Positions 16,541-25,077 of a stretch of DNA of 64,000 bases are shown here, piece after piece; positions within the stretch are counted from its first letter, which is position 1, and each line of letters begins with the position of its first letter. Under the pieces are notes generated by a model. The model was not told where the DNA came from, ran no database searches, and saw only the letters and a program-made list of their open reading frames with translations. Location of the stretch: assembly GCA_040880525.1 (NCBI GenBank), contig JBBDIG010000033.1:1-64000 (forward strand), given 5' to 3'. This DNA is from Bacteroidia bacterium (GTDB taxonomy: Bacteria > Bacteroidota > Bacteroidia > CAILMK01 > JBBDIG01). Both the position numbers and the translations under genes were made by a program.

Positions 16541-17728
16541 TTATTTGTTATTTCCTTCGTAAACGATCCTGTAAATTGCATCGGCCTTATCATCTGAAAT
16601 CAGGATAGCGCCATCAGGCATTTGGATAATGTCTACAGGCCGGCCCCAGTCTTTGCCCTCATTTAGCCAGCCTTCCGCGAAAGGCTCATATTCCGTGGCC
16701 CGGTTTCCATCCAGCGTTACCATCATTATACGATAGCCTATGGGAGTGGACCTGTTCCAGGAACCATGTTCAGCAATCAGGATCTTATTCCTGTATTCCT
16801 CCGGAAACATTTTACCCGTGTAGAATTTCATCCCGAGTGCCGCGACATGCGGCCCCAGATTTTGGACAGGAGGAGTAAATTCATTGCAGTTACGCTGATC
16901 TCCAAATTCCGGATCAGGAATATCGGTGCCATGACAAAACGGATATCCAAAGTGCATCCCTTTTTCAGGAGCGTGATTCAGTTTGTCCGGGGGAATGTTG
17001 TCGCCCATCATGTCGCGGCCATTATCTGTAAACCACAGTTCCTTTGTCTCCGGGTGCCAGGCAAACCCCACGGTGTTCCGTATTCCTTCAGCATAAATTT
17101 CCGGTTCAGGATTATTCACATCCAAGCGTGTAATGCTGGCGAATATTGGATCTTCAGAAAGGCAAATATTGCATGGAGCGCCCACTGGCACATACAGCAT
17201 TCCATCAGGTCCAAAAGCAATATATTTCCAGCCGTGGTGTGTTTTATCAGGATAATCGCTGAATACCGTTTCTGGTTTCGGTTCATTTCTGTAGGTATTG
17301 GTTATGGCGGGAAACTGCAATATCCGGTCAATCAGCGCTACATATAGATTGCCATCTTTCAGCGCCACTCCATTGGGAGAGTTTAACCCACTGGCGATGA
17401 CGACCACTTCGTCAGCAACAAAATCACCATCGGCATCCGGCAGGGCGTAAACCTTGCCTGCACTACGCGATCCTACATACACGGTTCCATCATCGCCTCT
17501 CACCATGGACCGGGCATTCTCCACATCCTGGGCAAAAAGCGTTATCCGGAAGCCTTCGGGAAGCTTGATATCGTCAAGTGGCAGGTCCGTCTGAATTTCC
17601 CGGGAAGGTGTTTGTCTTGTAGCGGTAGTATCATTATTATCCGTGCTTTTATCCCCATTATTATTCTTACAGCTAAAAACAAAAAACAGGGGTACGAGAA
17701 ATGAAATCAGCAGAATTTGATTTTTCAT
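16541..17728 (-). CDS. PQQ-dependent sugar dehydrogenase-like lipoprotein
   Basis: Lipobox FVFSC (Cys20) followed by an Asn/Thr-rich linker. Residues ~50-390 are a six-bladed propeller of the soluble glucose/sorbosone dehydrogenase family: LPEGFRITLFAQDVENARSM, GTVYVGSRSAGKVYAL, KYIAFGPDGMLYVPVG, GIRNTVGFAWHPETKELWFTDNGRD, LIAEHGSWNRSTPIGYR, GRPVDIIQMPDGAILISDD. Family members oxidise sugars with pyrroloquinoline quinone in the periplasm. PQQ synthesis genes are not visible here, so the cofactor would come from elsewhere or the protein may bind another ligand. Confidence 0.87.
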   Translation of the reverse strand: MKNQILLISFLVPLFFVFSCKNNNGDKSTDNNDTTATRQTPSREIQTDLPLDDIKLPEGFRITLFAQDVENARSMVRGDDGTVYVGSRSAGKVYALPDADGDFVADEVVVIASGLNSPNGVALKDGNLYVALIDRILQFPAITNTYRNEPKPETVFSDYPDKTHHGWKYIAFGPDGMLYVPVGAPCNICLSEDPIFASITRLDVNNPEPEIYAEGIRNTVGFAWHPETKELWFTDNGRDMMGDNIPPDKLNHAPEKGMHFGYPFCHGTDIPDPEFGDQRNCNEFTPPVQNLGPHVAALGMKFYTGKMFPEEYRNKILIAEHGSWNRSTPIGYRIMMVTLDGNRATEYEPFAEGWLNEGKDWGRPVDIIQMPDGAILISDDKADAIYRIVYEGNNK

Positions 17729-17798
17729 AGGATTATGAAGAATTTAATGCTTAAAGTTGAATGTTCAATAATTTAAATGCCGGCAAATTTTTAATTTT

Positions 17799-18479
17799 AT
17801 GATGCTATCCATTGAAAAAAGGATATTATATGAAGACAATCACCTGATCGCTGTAAACAAGCTTCCTGGCGAACTTTCGCAGGGTGATCATACTGGCGAT
17901 GTACCTCTGGGAGAATTAATCAAGGCATTTTTAAAGGAGAAATATAAAAAGCCCGGAAATGTTTATTGCGGAGTGCCGCACCGGCTGGACCGGCCGGTAA
18001 GTGGAGTGATGTTATTTGCCAAAACTGACAAAGCCCTGATCCGACTGACAGCGGCATTCAGAACCCGCGAAATGGAAAAAACTTATTGGGCACTGGTGAG
18101 CCATAAACCTGAGCAGTTCTCAGCAGAGCTGGTTCACTGGCTTTTAAAGGATCCGGAAAAAAACAAAACAAAAGCCTTTACTATTGAAAAACAAGGATCA
18201 GTAAAGGCCGTGTTGGAGTACAAACTGGTGATGCACCAAAAGAATTATTATTTACTTGAAGTCAAGCCTCATACAGGCCGTCCGCACCAGATAAGGGTAC
18301 AACTCGCAAGCATCAGTTGTCCCATCGTGGGAGACGTAAAATATGGCCATGCAGGAAAAAGCACCGGTTCCATCTATCTGCATGCCCGTTCGATCAGGTT
18401 CATACATCCGGTGAAAAAGGAGCCGCTGGAGATTGTTGCTCCCTTGCCGTCAGATCCCGTCTGGAATCAGTTCAGGTAA
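17799..18479 (+). CDS. RluA-family pseudouridine synthase
   Basis: Converts uridine to pseudouridine in rRNA or tRNA. The catalytic motif HRLDRPVSG is at residues 61-69 with the nucleophilic Asp64, and the downstream PHTGRPHQIRVQLA and CPIVGDVKYG motifs are present. At 226 residues it lacks the N-terminal S4 domain of RluC/RluD, as in the short RluA-like group; the exact RNA target cannot be predicted. It overlaps nothing and converges with the L,D-transpeptidase-like gene at 22 bases. Confidence 0.9.
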   Translation: MMLSIEKRILYEDNHLIAVNKLPGELSQGDHTGDVPLGELIKAFLKEKYKKPGNVYCGVPHRLDRPVSGVMLFAKTDKALIRLTAAFRTREMEKTYWALVSHKPEQFSAELVHWLLKDPEKNKTKAFTIEKQGSVKAVLEYKLVMHQKNYYLLEVKPHTGRPHQIRVQLASISCPIVGDVKYGHAGKSTGSIYLHARSIRFIHPVKKEPLEIVAPLPSDPVWNQFR

Positions 18480-18500
18480 ATCGGGAAATGTGGAGAGTTA

Positions 18501-19310
18501 TTACAGAGAAGCTATTGTTGAGAAGAAATCAACCGCAACTTGCGTATTGAAATACACGCAACTCTTTTCATAACTTGTATTAGGATAGTGAATATAAATC
18601 ACAGTACCTTCTGAGAGCGTTTTGATGACCTCTTCATGGCCGAGTTCAGGAATAGAGGGACAACCGAGGCTGCGGCCCAGGCGGCCTGTTTTCGCGCCAA
18701 AAGAAGGGTTTGCATAATTGGCACTGTGCATCACGATAGCCCGCGCCCGCGCCTTATCGTTGTATCCGGCATCCATACCGTCAAGGCGAAGCGAAAGGCC
18801 ATGTTTTCCGGTATAAGTTTCTCCGGTTACGTAAAATCCGAGGCTGCTCTGGTAGCTGTTCGGTTTGTTTGAAAACTGCTTCGCATACAAATTACCGGAG
18901 TTCCGCCCATGCGCTACAACACTGTTAAAAAGAAGCTTTTTGTTTTTAATATCAATTGAAAACATTCGCTCATTCAGGGATGATTGCTCAAAATCAATAA
19001 TTGTGAGAATATCTTTCTCAGAGGACTTGGATCCTTTTTTAAGGTTATAGAATCCTGTCAATGCCTTTTCGAAAACTTCATATTTTAGCGTGGTTCCGAT
19101 CAAACCTGCTTCCGCATAAAGGGATTTGGCATGGCTGATAAAATTTTGTTTCGCAACTTCGGCAGCTTCAGTTGATGTTACATCGGCCGTTTCAGCATTT
19201 ACGGCCTTAGAAGCTTCAAACTGAAGGGGCAAAAGAAAAATGAAGAGAAAGGAAATTGAAAAAAAGGTGCTGCCAGAGAAGAGAGAGGAAATTTTGCTGT
19301 ATTTAAACAT
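18501..19310 (-). CDS. Murein L,D-transpeptidase catalytic-domain protein (YkuD_2 type)
   Basis: Exported (N-terminal hydrophobic segment residues 7-30). The catalytic region shows HSANYANPS at 195-203 and GRSLGCPSIP at 212-221, with Cys217 as expected nucleophile and His195 as partner; NSVVAHGRNSGN at 129-140 is also family-typical. This group is related to enzymes that form 3-3 crosslinks or attach proteins to diaminopimelate. An Ala/Glu/Thr-rich segment (35-60) links the signal to the domain. Substrate is inferred only from family. Confidence 0.85.
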   Translation of the reverse strand: MFKYSKISSLFSGSTFFSISFLFIFLLPLQFEASKAVNAETADVTSTEAAEVAKQNFISHAKSLYAEAGLIGTTLKYEVFEKALTGFYNLKKGSKSSEKDILTIIDFEQSSLNERMFSIDIKNKKLLFNSVVAHGRNSGNLYAKQFSNKPNSYQSSLGFYVTGETYTGKHGLSLRLDGMDAGYNDKARARAIVMHSANYANPSFGAKTGRLGRSLGCPSIPELGHEEVIKTLSEGTVIYIHYPNTSYEKSCVYFNTQVAVDFFSTIASL

Positions 19311-19466
19311 ACGTTGAGTTTTAAAACGGAAAGAAATTGATGATTGCCAAGGTTGATTATCTTCTTTAAACCCAAATTTTAAGCCACCCAGGCCATTTTT
19401 TCTGCTTTAGAACTTAGTTTATGAAAAATACAAGTTTATCCGTAAGTTTATATACGTAAGTGTTTT

Positions 19467-20522
19467 ATGAAAAAATATGACTACATAATCATCGGGCAGG
19501 GAATAGCCGGAAGCTGGCTCGCCAGATCCCTACTGAAGATGGGAAAATCCGTGCTTGTAGTGGATAAAAATGTTCCGGTCTCCTCCTCCGGAATCTCTGC
19601 CGGCATCATCAATCCCGTTACAGGCAAGAATTTCGTGAAGACCTGGAAGGCCACGGAGTTGCTCTCTTACGCCCGGATGGCCTATGAGCAATTCGAGAAG
19701 GAGGCCGGAATCAGGGTTTTCCGGGAATTACAGATTTACCGTCTTTTTAAGAATGAAGCACACCGCGCACAATGGCTTGCCAAGTATGATATTGAAGAAC
19801 TTGGAGAATTTGTTATCAACAAAGACTTAAGCCTTTACAATACGCAACTATACAATCCTCATGGTGGATTTTTGATGAAAGGCGCTGTGCTAAGTACAAA
19901 TTTATTTCTTGAATACCTGCGAAATGAATGGAGGGAAAAAGGAATTTTGACTGAGACAAATTTTGAATACAAGGAGTTAAAGACGGAAGAACCGGAAATC
20001 CAATGGCGTGATATCTTGGCCTCGAAAGTTGTTTTTGCCGAAGGGTGGCACGCGCTTAAGAACCCTTATTTCTCCTGGCTGCCGTTCAATGCGGTAAAGG
20101 GCGAGTTGCTCACAATTAAAGCTCCGAAGCTGCGAATTGAAATGCTGGTAAATCGTGGAATTTTCCTGCTGCCGCTGGGTGAGGACATTTACCGGGTGGG
20201 CGCCACTTATACATGGGATCAACTTGACGCAGTGCCATCAGCCCAGGCCAGAACGTATTTAGAACAGGAAATAGGTAAACTTATTCAAACTCCTTTTCAG
20301 ATCCTGGATCACCAGGCGGGTGTGCGGCCTGCCACGCATGACAGGCGGCCGTTCCTGGGCAGGCATCCCATTCATCGCAATATGTTTATTTTTAATGGAA
20401 TGGGAACGAAGGGCATTTCTCTGGCTCCTTATTTTGCACATCAGATGGCGGATTACCTGGAGCGGGATCAGGGTTTGGACCCTGAAGCAGACATCCAGCG
20501 TTTCCGCCAGTTGTGTAAATAA
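19467..20522 (+). CDS. FAD-dependent oxidoreductase (DAO family)
   Basis: N-terminal dinucleotide-binding motif GQGIAG (residues 10-15) in YDYIIIGQGIAGSWLARSL, then VLVVDK, SSSGISAGIINPVTG, and C-terminal DRRPFLGRHP with GTKGISLAPYFAHQMADYL. This is the D-amino-acid oxidase / glycine oxidase fold, close to the oxidase half of MnmC and to thiamine-type glycine oxidases, but no partner domain is present. It probably oxidises a small amine with FAD; the substrate is unknown. It is a single-gene unit. Confidence 0.82.
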   Translation: MKKYDYIIIGQGIAGSWLARSLLKMGKSVLVVDKNVPVSSSGISAGIINPVTGKNFVKTWKATELLSYARMAYEQFEKEAGIRVFRELQIYRLFKNEAHRAQWLAKYDIEELGEFVINKDLSLYNTQLYNPHGGFLMKGAVLSTNLFLEYLRNEWREKGILTETNFEYKELKTEEPEIQWRDILASKVVFAEGWHALKNPYFSWLPFNAVKGELLTIKAPKLRIEMLVNRGIFLLPLGEDIYRVGATYTWDQLDAVPSAQARTYLEQEIGKLIQTPFQILDHQAGVRPATHDRRPFLGRHPIHRNMFIFNGMGTKGISLAPYFAHQMADYLERDQGLDPEADIQRFRQLCK

Positions 20523-20556
20523 TTTTTGGATTGGTCAATGAAAGAGTATTTTCTTG

Positions 20557-21003
20557 TCAGTAATTGGTGATTTCAATGAGGGCTCCGGATTTATTCACCC
20601 GGTAAGCCTTGAGCGGATATTCAGCCGGTCCTTCCATTACGCTTCCATCCGTCCTGAAGCGAGATGTGCAGCAGGCAGTAAAAGTAGTATCGCCATATTG
20701 GCCACACCGCATGAAAATTCCGGATTCGTCCAACACTACTTTTGCGCAGCCTTCATTGATGTGATGGGTGCAAGCCTGGTCAAAAGCCACGTATTCATCA
20801 GTAAAAGTGTGGATGAGAATAATACCCCGGTAACCACCCGGAATATAAACGGCACTTCCAAGAATGTTGATGTCAGTATAGTTAGGATCGTTTGTGGTGA
20901 TCCTCACCTCAACAGGCACATTGGGGATAATTTGCTGTCTGTCCCGCTTTTCACAAGCCATAAGGACAAGTAACGGAAACAGAAGAATGATCAGTTTTTT
21001 CAT
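20557..21003 (-). CDS. Rieske-fold lipoprotein with altered metal ligands
   Basis: Lipobox LMAC (Cys17), so anchored in the envelope. The region from residue 68 to 135 has the Rieske fold order: AFDQACTHH (Cys78, His80), then ACCTSRFRTDGSVMEGPAEYPL. The second ligand loop of canonical Rieske proteins (C-P-x-H-G-S-x-F) is here T-A-C-C-T-S-R-F, so neither usual ligand is in place although two adjacent Cys (111, 112) are. It may bind the cluster differently or have lost it. Similar lipoproteins occur widely in Bacteroidota; role unknown. Confidence 0.7.
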   Translation of the reverse strand: MKKLIILLFPLLVLMACEKRDRQQIIPNVPVEVRITTNDPNYTDINILGSAVYIPGGYRGIILIHTFTDEYVAFDQACTHHINEGCAKVVLDESGIFMRCGQYGDTTFTACCTSRFRTDGSVMEGPAEYPLKAYRVNKSGALIEITNY

Positions 21004-21070
21004 GCTGTGGCATTATCATAAATCATGCAAGGCCCCATTTTATATCAATAGCCTCAACCGCTGATTTCTC

Positions 21071-21078
21071 TAATTTTG
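21071..21078 (+). promoter_or_regulatory. Putative -7 element of mpl
   Basis: TAATTTTG matches TAnnTTTG and lies 20 bases upstream of the mpl ATG. I find no good -33 element. Confidence 0.35.
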
Positions 21079-21098
21079 AACCCTATTCAATCCTGTTT

Positions 21099-22454
21099 AT
21101 GAAAGTCCACTTTATCGCCATTGGCGGAAGCATTATGCACAATCTGGCCATAGCCCTGAAAAATCAGGGAGATGAGGTTACCGGATCAGATGATGAAATA
21201 TTTGAACCTGCTAAAGGAAAGCTCAGGGAAAAAGGGCTTTTGCCTGAAAATACCGGTTGGGATCCTGGGCGGCTTAATTCCGGCCTTGATGCCGTTATCC
21301 TCGGAATGCACGCTAAACCGGATAATCCGGAATTGAAGCGCGCATTGGATCTTGGCTTGCCGGTGTATTCTTTCCCTGAATTTATTGCGAACAGAACGCA
21401 GCAACAGAAGCGGGTTGTGATTGCCGGAAGTCATGGCAAAACCACCATTACGAGCATGATCATGCATGTTCTTTCGCAACAGGGAATGGCATTCGACTAT
21501 GTAGTCGGGGCACCTGTTCCCGGATTTGAACTCAGTTTGAAGCTCAGCAATGCTCCGGTCATCATCATTGAAGGTGATGAATATCTTTCAAGCCCAGTGG
21601 ATAAAAGGCCGAAGTTTCTGTGGTATCAACCCCACATTGCATTGCTGAGTGGAATTGCATGGGATCATATCAATGTCTTTCCAACTTATGCCGTCTATCT
21701 GCAGGCGTTTTATGATTTCCTTGCGCAGCGCAAAAAGGAAGATGTAGTGATTTACAATGCCCTTGACGAAGAAGTAAGAGAACTGCTGGGAAGGGAGGAA
21801 TGGCCTTTTTCCAGTTTTCCCTACCAGTTGCCGTCCTACCGCGTGAGTGGGAATGTTGCCATTTTGCAGCGGCCTGAAGGCGATATTCCTGTCAGGATAT
21901 TTGGTCAGCACAACTTAACGAATATGGAAGGAGCAAAACTGGTATGCAGCCAGCTAAATGTAGAGGAAGCTGATTTTTACCAGGCAATGAAATCCTTTGA
22001 AGGTGCGGGCAAAAGATTGGATAAAATAGCGGAAGGACCCGATGGCGTGATTTTCAGGGATTTTGCCCATTCACCCTCCAAGGTAAAGGCAACCGTGGAG
22101 GCTGTAAGGGAGCAATATCCTGATCGCCAGTTGGTGGCTTGCCTGGAGCTTCATACGTTCAGCAGTCTTAATAAGAACTTTCTTCCATTATATAAAGACT
22201 CACTGGCACCGGCTGATGTTCCGTGCGTGTTGCTGCATCCTCATGTGGTGGAGTTAAAGCGCCTTGAGAAAATTTCAGAAGAAGAAATTAAATCATTTTT
22301 TAATCGGCCCGACCTGCATTTTTTCTCAGATGCAGAGAATATGCTGCAGTTTCTGCTTTCATTAAAATGGAGCCCGTCAGTCCTGTTGCTGATGAGTTCC
22401 GGAAATTTTGACGGAATGGATCTGGAGGAATTAAAGAAGATTGTTGCAGCATGA
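21099..22454 (+). CDS. mpl: UDP-MurNAc:L-Ala-gamma-D-Glu-meso-DAP ligase
   Basis: Mur-ligase superfamily enzyme that recycles the murein tripeptide by attaching it to UDP-N-acetylmuramate in the cytosol. Seen: N-terminal nucleotide-binding HFIAIGGSIMHNLA, the ATP loop GSHGKTT at 110-116, IIEGDEYLSSPVDKRPKF, HINVFPTY, GQHNLTNMEGA and DFAHSPSKV. SIMHNLA and DEYDT-like DEYLSS are typical of Mpl rather than MurC. The length of 451 matches the family. It implies a meso-diaminopimelate peptidoglycan. Confidence 0.92.
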   Translation: MKVHFIAIGGSIMHNLAIALKNQGDEVTGSDDEIFEPAKGKLREKGLLPENTGWDPGRLNSGLDAVILGMHAKPDNPELKRALDLGLPVYSFPEFIANRTQQQKRVVIAGSHGKTTITSMIMHVLSQQGMAFDYVVGAPVPGFELSLKLSNAPVIIIEGDEYLSSPVDKRPKFLWYQPHIALLSGIAWDHINVFPTYAVYLQAFYDFLAQRKKEDVVIYNALDEEVRELLGREEWPFSSFPYQLPSYRVSGNVAILQRPEGDIPVRIFGQHNLTNMEGAKLVCSQLNVEEADFYQAMKSFEGAGKRLDKIAEGPDGVIFRDFAHSPSKVKATVEAVREQYPDRQLVACLELHTFSSLNKNFLPLYKDSLAPADVPCVLLHPHVVELKRLEKISEEEIKSFFNRPDLHFFSDAENMLQFLLSLKWSPSVLLLMSSGNFDGMDLEELKKIVAA

Positions 22455-22506
22455 TCCTGACCTGTAAGGGATAGCGACCGCCAAAAGGCTTCCTCCGCAT
22501 CTATTG

Positions 22507-22536
22507 TTTACCTGAGCCGCGTATTGTATATTTTTG
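22507..22536 (+). promoter_or_regulatory. Putative promoter of the exonuclease gene
   Basis: TATTTTTG at 22,529-22,536 fits TAnnTTTG; TTTA at 22,507-22,510 stands 18 bases upstream. The upstream-most TTG that could start the next gene (22,534) lies inside this box and so would not be transcribed. Confidence 0.5.
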
Positions 22537-22554
22537 CAAAAAAATAATAAGGAT

Positions 22555-23331
22555 TTGAGCCTGGATTTAAAAAAGTCAATCGTATTTTTTGATATTGAAG
22601 CTACCGGTTTAAACGTGAGCAAAGACCGCATTGTGGAAATCAGTTTTTTGAAGCTGGAGCCAAACATTGAAGATTATGAATGCCGGTCGTATCGCATTAA
22701 TCCGGAGATGCCCATTCCTGCTGATTCCACTAAAATTCATGGAATTACTGATGAGGATGTGAAGGATAAGCCCACCTTTAAGCAGGTAGCAAAAGAGATC
22801 AACCAGTATTTCGGAAATTCGGATCTCAGCGGCTTCAATGTGCTGCGTTTCGATTTGCCCATGCTCGTGGAGGAATTCCTGCGGGCGGGCATGGACTTCC
22901 AGTTCAGTGACCGGAAGGTGATTGATGTGCAGAAAATATTTCACACCATGGAAAAGCGGACGCTCACAGCAGCTTACCAGTTTTACTGCGGTAAAGAGCT
23001 GGAACAGGCCCACACTTCAGAAGCAGATACACGGGCAACTTATGAAGTGCTTTGCGCGCAACTTGAACGGTATAAAGAACTTCAGAATAATGTTGACCAT
23101 CTCTATAATTTCCTGGGCTCACCCGGAAAAACGATGGTGGACCTGGCCGGTCGCCTCGTGCGGAATAAACAAGGCGTAGAGGTCTTTAACTTCGGCAAAC
23201 ATAATGGCCGCCCAGTGGAAGAGGTATTTCGCAAGGAGCCATCTTATTATAACTGGATGATGGAACGGGATTTTCCTCAGCACACAAAGCAGAAAATCAC
23301 CGAGATCCGTCTTCGCATGAAGAATTCCTGA
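22555..23331 (+). CDS. 3'-5' exonuclease, DnaQ/exonuclease X type
   Basis: DEDDh exonuclease: IVFFDIEATG (Asp and Glu of motif I at residues 13 and 15 counted from TTG 22,555), then GFNVLRFDLPMLVEEF (motif II) and HTSEADTRATYEVL (motif III, His and Asp). The C-terminal FGKHNGRPVEEVFRKEPSYYNWMM is a small domain shared with exonuclease X-like proteins. I chose TTG 22,555 (MSLDLKKSIVFFDI) because the earlier TTG at 22,534 falls in the -7 promoter box and no ATG precedes motif I. It likely degrades or proofreads DNA ends. The stop is five bases from the mtaB start. Confidence 0.88.
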   Translation: MSLDLKKSIVFFDIEATGLNVSKDRIVEISFLKLEPNIEDYECRSYRINPEMPIPADSTKIHGITDEDVKDKPTFKQVAKEINQYFGNSDLSGFNVLRFDLPMLVEEFLRAGMDFQFSDRKVIDVQKIFHTMEKRTLTAAYQFYCGKELEQAHTSEADTRATYEVLCAQLERYKELQNNVDHLYNFLGSPGKTMVDLAGRLVRNKQGVEVFNFGKHNGRPVEEVFRKEPSYYNWMMERDFPQHTKQKITEIRLRMKNS

Positions 23332-23335
23332 TCCG

Positions 23336-24670
23336 ATGACAGGTATGAATCAACAGCCTTCCGCAGCATTCTATACGCTCGGCTGCAAGCTCAACTATTC
23401 TGAGACTTCGGCCATTGCACGCCAGTTCAGCAACAGCGGCTACCAGATCCATCAATTCGATGAAGCGGCTGATGTATACGTCATCAATACCTGCTCAGTT
23501 ACTGATAATGCCGATAAGAAATGCAGGCAGATAGTGCGGAAGGCGCTCAGGATCAATCCTGATGCTAAGGTGGTGGTGATAGGATGCTATGCTCAGTTGA
23601 AGCCACAGGAAATTTCCGCGATTCCCGGTGTCAACCTGGTTCTGGGTGCCAATGAAAAATTTAATATTCTTAATTATTTAGATAAAGATATTCTTGAAGA
23701 GGGGAGCCGAATATTTACCTGCCATATTAAGGAAACAGATGAATTTGTTAGTGCATATTCATTTGGAGATCGCACCCGCTCTTTTCTTAAAGTGCAGGAT
23801 GGTTGTAACTATTTCTGCTCATTCTGTACCATTCCGCTGGCGAGAGGTAGAAGCCGCAGCGGATATATTGATAACATCCTCCACGCTACTAAGGAGATTG
23901 CAAGGCAGGGCGTGAAGGAAGTGGTACTGACCGGGGTGAATATTGGCGATTTTGGCAATGATCAAAATGAAAATTTCCTTGATCTGATAAAATCGCTGGA
24001 CCAGGTAGAAGGCATAAACCGTTATCGCATCAGTTCTATTGAACCCAACCTGCTGAGCAACGAGATCATTGATTTTGTGGCCGCTTCGCAAAGATTTGTG
24101 CCCCATTTTCACATTCCTCTCCAATCGGGTGCTGACAAAATTCTGAAGGCCATGCGCAGACGGTATCTTTCTGATTTATACGTAGAGCGGGTGCAGCGCA
24201 TTAAAGAAGCAATGCCTGACTGCTGCATTGGAGTGGACGTAATCGTGGGATTTCCGGGGGAGGATGAAAATGATTTCCGGAAAACTTACGACCTCCTGCA
24301 TCAACTGGACGTGAGCTACCTGCATGTATTTACATATAGCGAGCGGCCAAATACAACCGCACTGCGCTTGCCCGATCCTGTACCGCTGGATGTTCGCACT
24401 GAAAGGCGAAAAATGCTCACATCACTTTCTCATAAAAAGCGGAGGAAATTTTATACAGAAAATGCTGGAAAGATTAAAGAGGTGCTGTGGGAAGAAAAGG
24501 AGCACGAGGGGAGAATTTATGGTTTTACCCAAAACTATGTGAAAGTCAATGCGCCTTTTGATGCCGCCAAAGTGAACCAGGTGCAACAGGTATTGCTTGG
24601 AGGCATCAGCAACGATGGCAGCGTAGCCTGCTCAGAACTAATTCCGGAAACGCTGGAAAAGAACTTTTAA
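23336..24670 (+). CDS. mtaB: tRNA t6A37 methylthiotransferase
   Basis: Radical-SAM enzyme that adds a methylthio group to N6-threonylcarbamoyladenosine 37 of tRNA. The N-terminal cluster cysteines are Cys17 (TLGCKLNYSE), Cys53 (NTCSVT) and Cys84 (IGCYAQ). The radical-SAM triad is Cys157, Cys161, Cys164 (CNYFCSFC). ARGRSRS and a C-terminal TRAM-like domain (EEKEHEGRIYGFTQNYVKVNAPFD) complete the family. The KLNYSE and ARGRSR variants favour MtaB over MiaB or RimO. An alternative ATG lies four codons downstream. It is probably cotranscribed with the exonuclease gene. Confidence 0.92.
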   Translation: MTGMNQQPSAAFYTLGCKLNYSETSAIARQFSNSGYQIHQFDEAADVYVINTCSVTDNADKKCRQIVRKALRINPDAKVVVIGCYAQLKPQEISAIPGVNLVLGANEKFNILNYLDKDILEEGSRIFTCHIKETDEFVSAYSFGDRTRSFLKVQDGCNYFCSFCTIPLARGRSRSGYIDNILHATKEIARQGVKEVVLTGVNIGDFGNDQNENFLDLIKSLDQVEGINRYRISSIEPNLLSNEIIDFVAASQRFVPHFHIPLQSGADKILKAMRRRYLSDLYVERVQRIKEAMPDCCIGVDVIVGFPGEDENDFRKTYDLLHQLDVSYLHVFTYSERPNTTALRLPDPVPLDVRTERRKMLTSLSHKKRRKFYTENAGKIKEVLWEEKEHEGRIYGFTQNYVKVNAPFDAAKVNQVQQVLLGGISNDGSVACSELIPETLEKNF

Positions 24671-24852
24671 GCAGGGCTGATGATGGTTCCGTTCCTGATC
24701 AGGTCATAATTTTCTACTTCATAATCCTCATAATCAGCCTTTTTTGAGGATTTTTCTTTTTGCAGCATTACAAGGGTAACAACAACTGCTATACCTACCA
24801 ATGCAGCAACCAATGGGAAAAATGGCGTTTTAGAATCCTGGTTTAGTGACAT
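24667..24852 (-). CDS. Small single-span membrane protein, 61 residues
   Basis: One hydrophobic segment (FFPLVAALVGIAVVVTLVML, residues 11-30) then a charged acidic tail (KKADYEDYEVENYDL). No family recognised. The ATG at 24,852 and a coherent membrane segment argue for a real gene; the stop overlaps the mtaB stop by four bases in convergent orientation. Confidence 0.55.
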   Translation of the reverse strand: MSLNQDSKTPFFPLVAALVGIAVVVTLVMLQKEKSSKKADYEDYEVENYDLIRNGTIISPA

Positions 24853-25077
24853 TTTCGTTTCTCTGCTTTTAATTACCGCGAAAAGTTTAATTTTTTTCCT
24901 GTTTTGGGGATCCTGACAAATAATTTATCCGTCAAACTTAATACAAATCTTTAGCGCCAAAAATAATCTCTTTGTTTCAGATCATGTTTCAGCCAATACT
25001 TCTTGTAATAACAGGTATCCCTAAAAAGTTCAACTTCGCCTGAAGTTGGTTTCTTTGCAGCCAAACCAACGGTCTCT

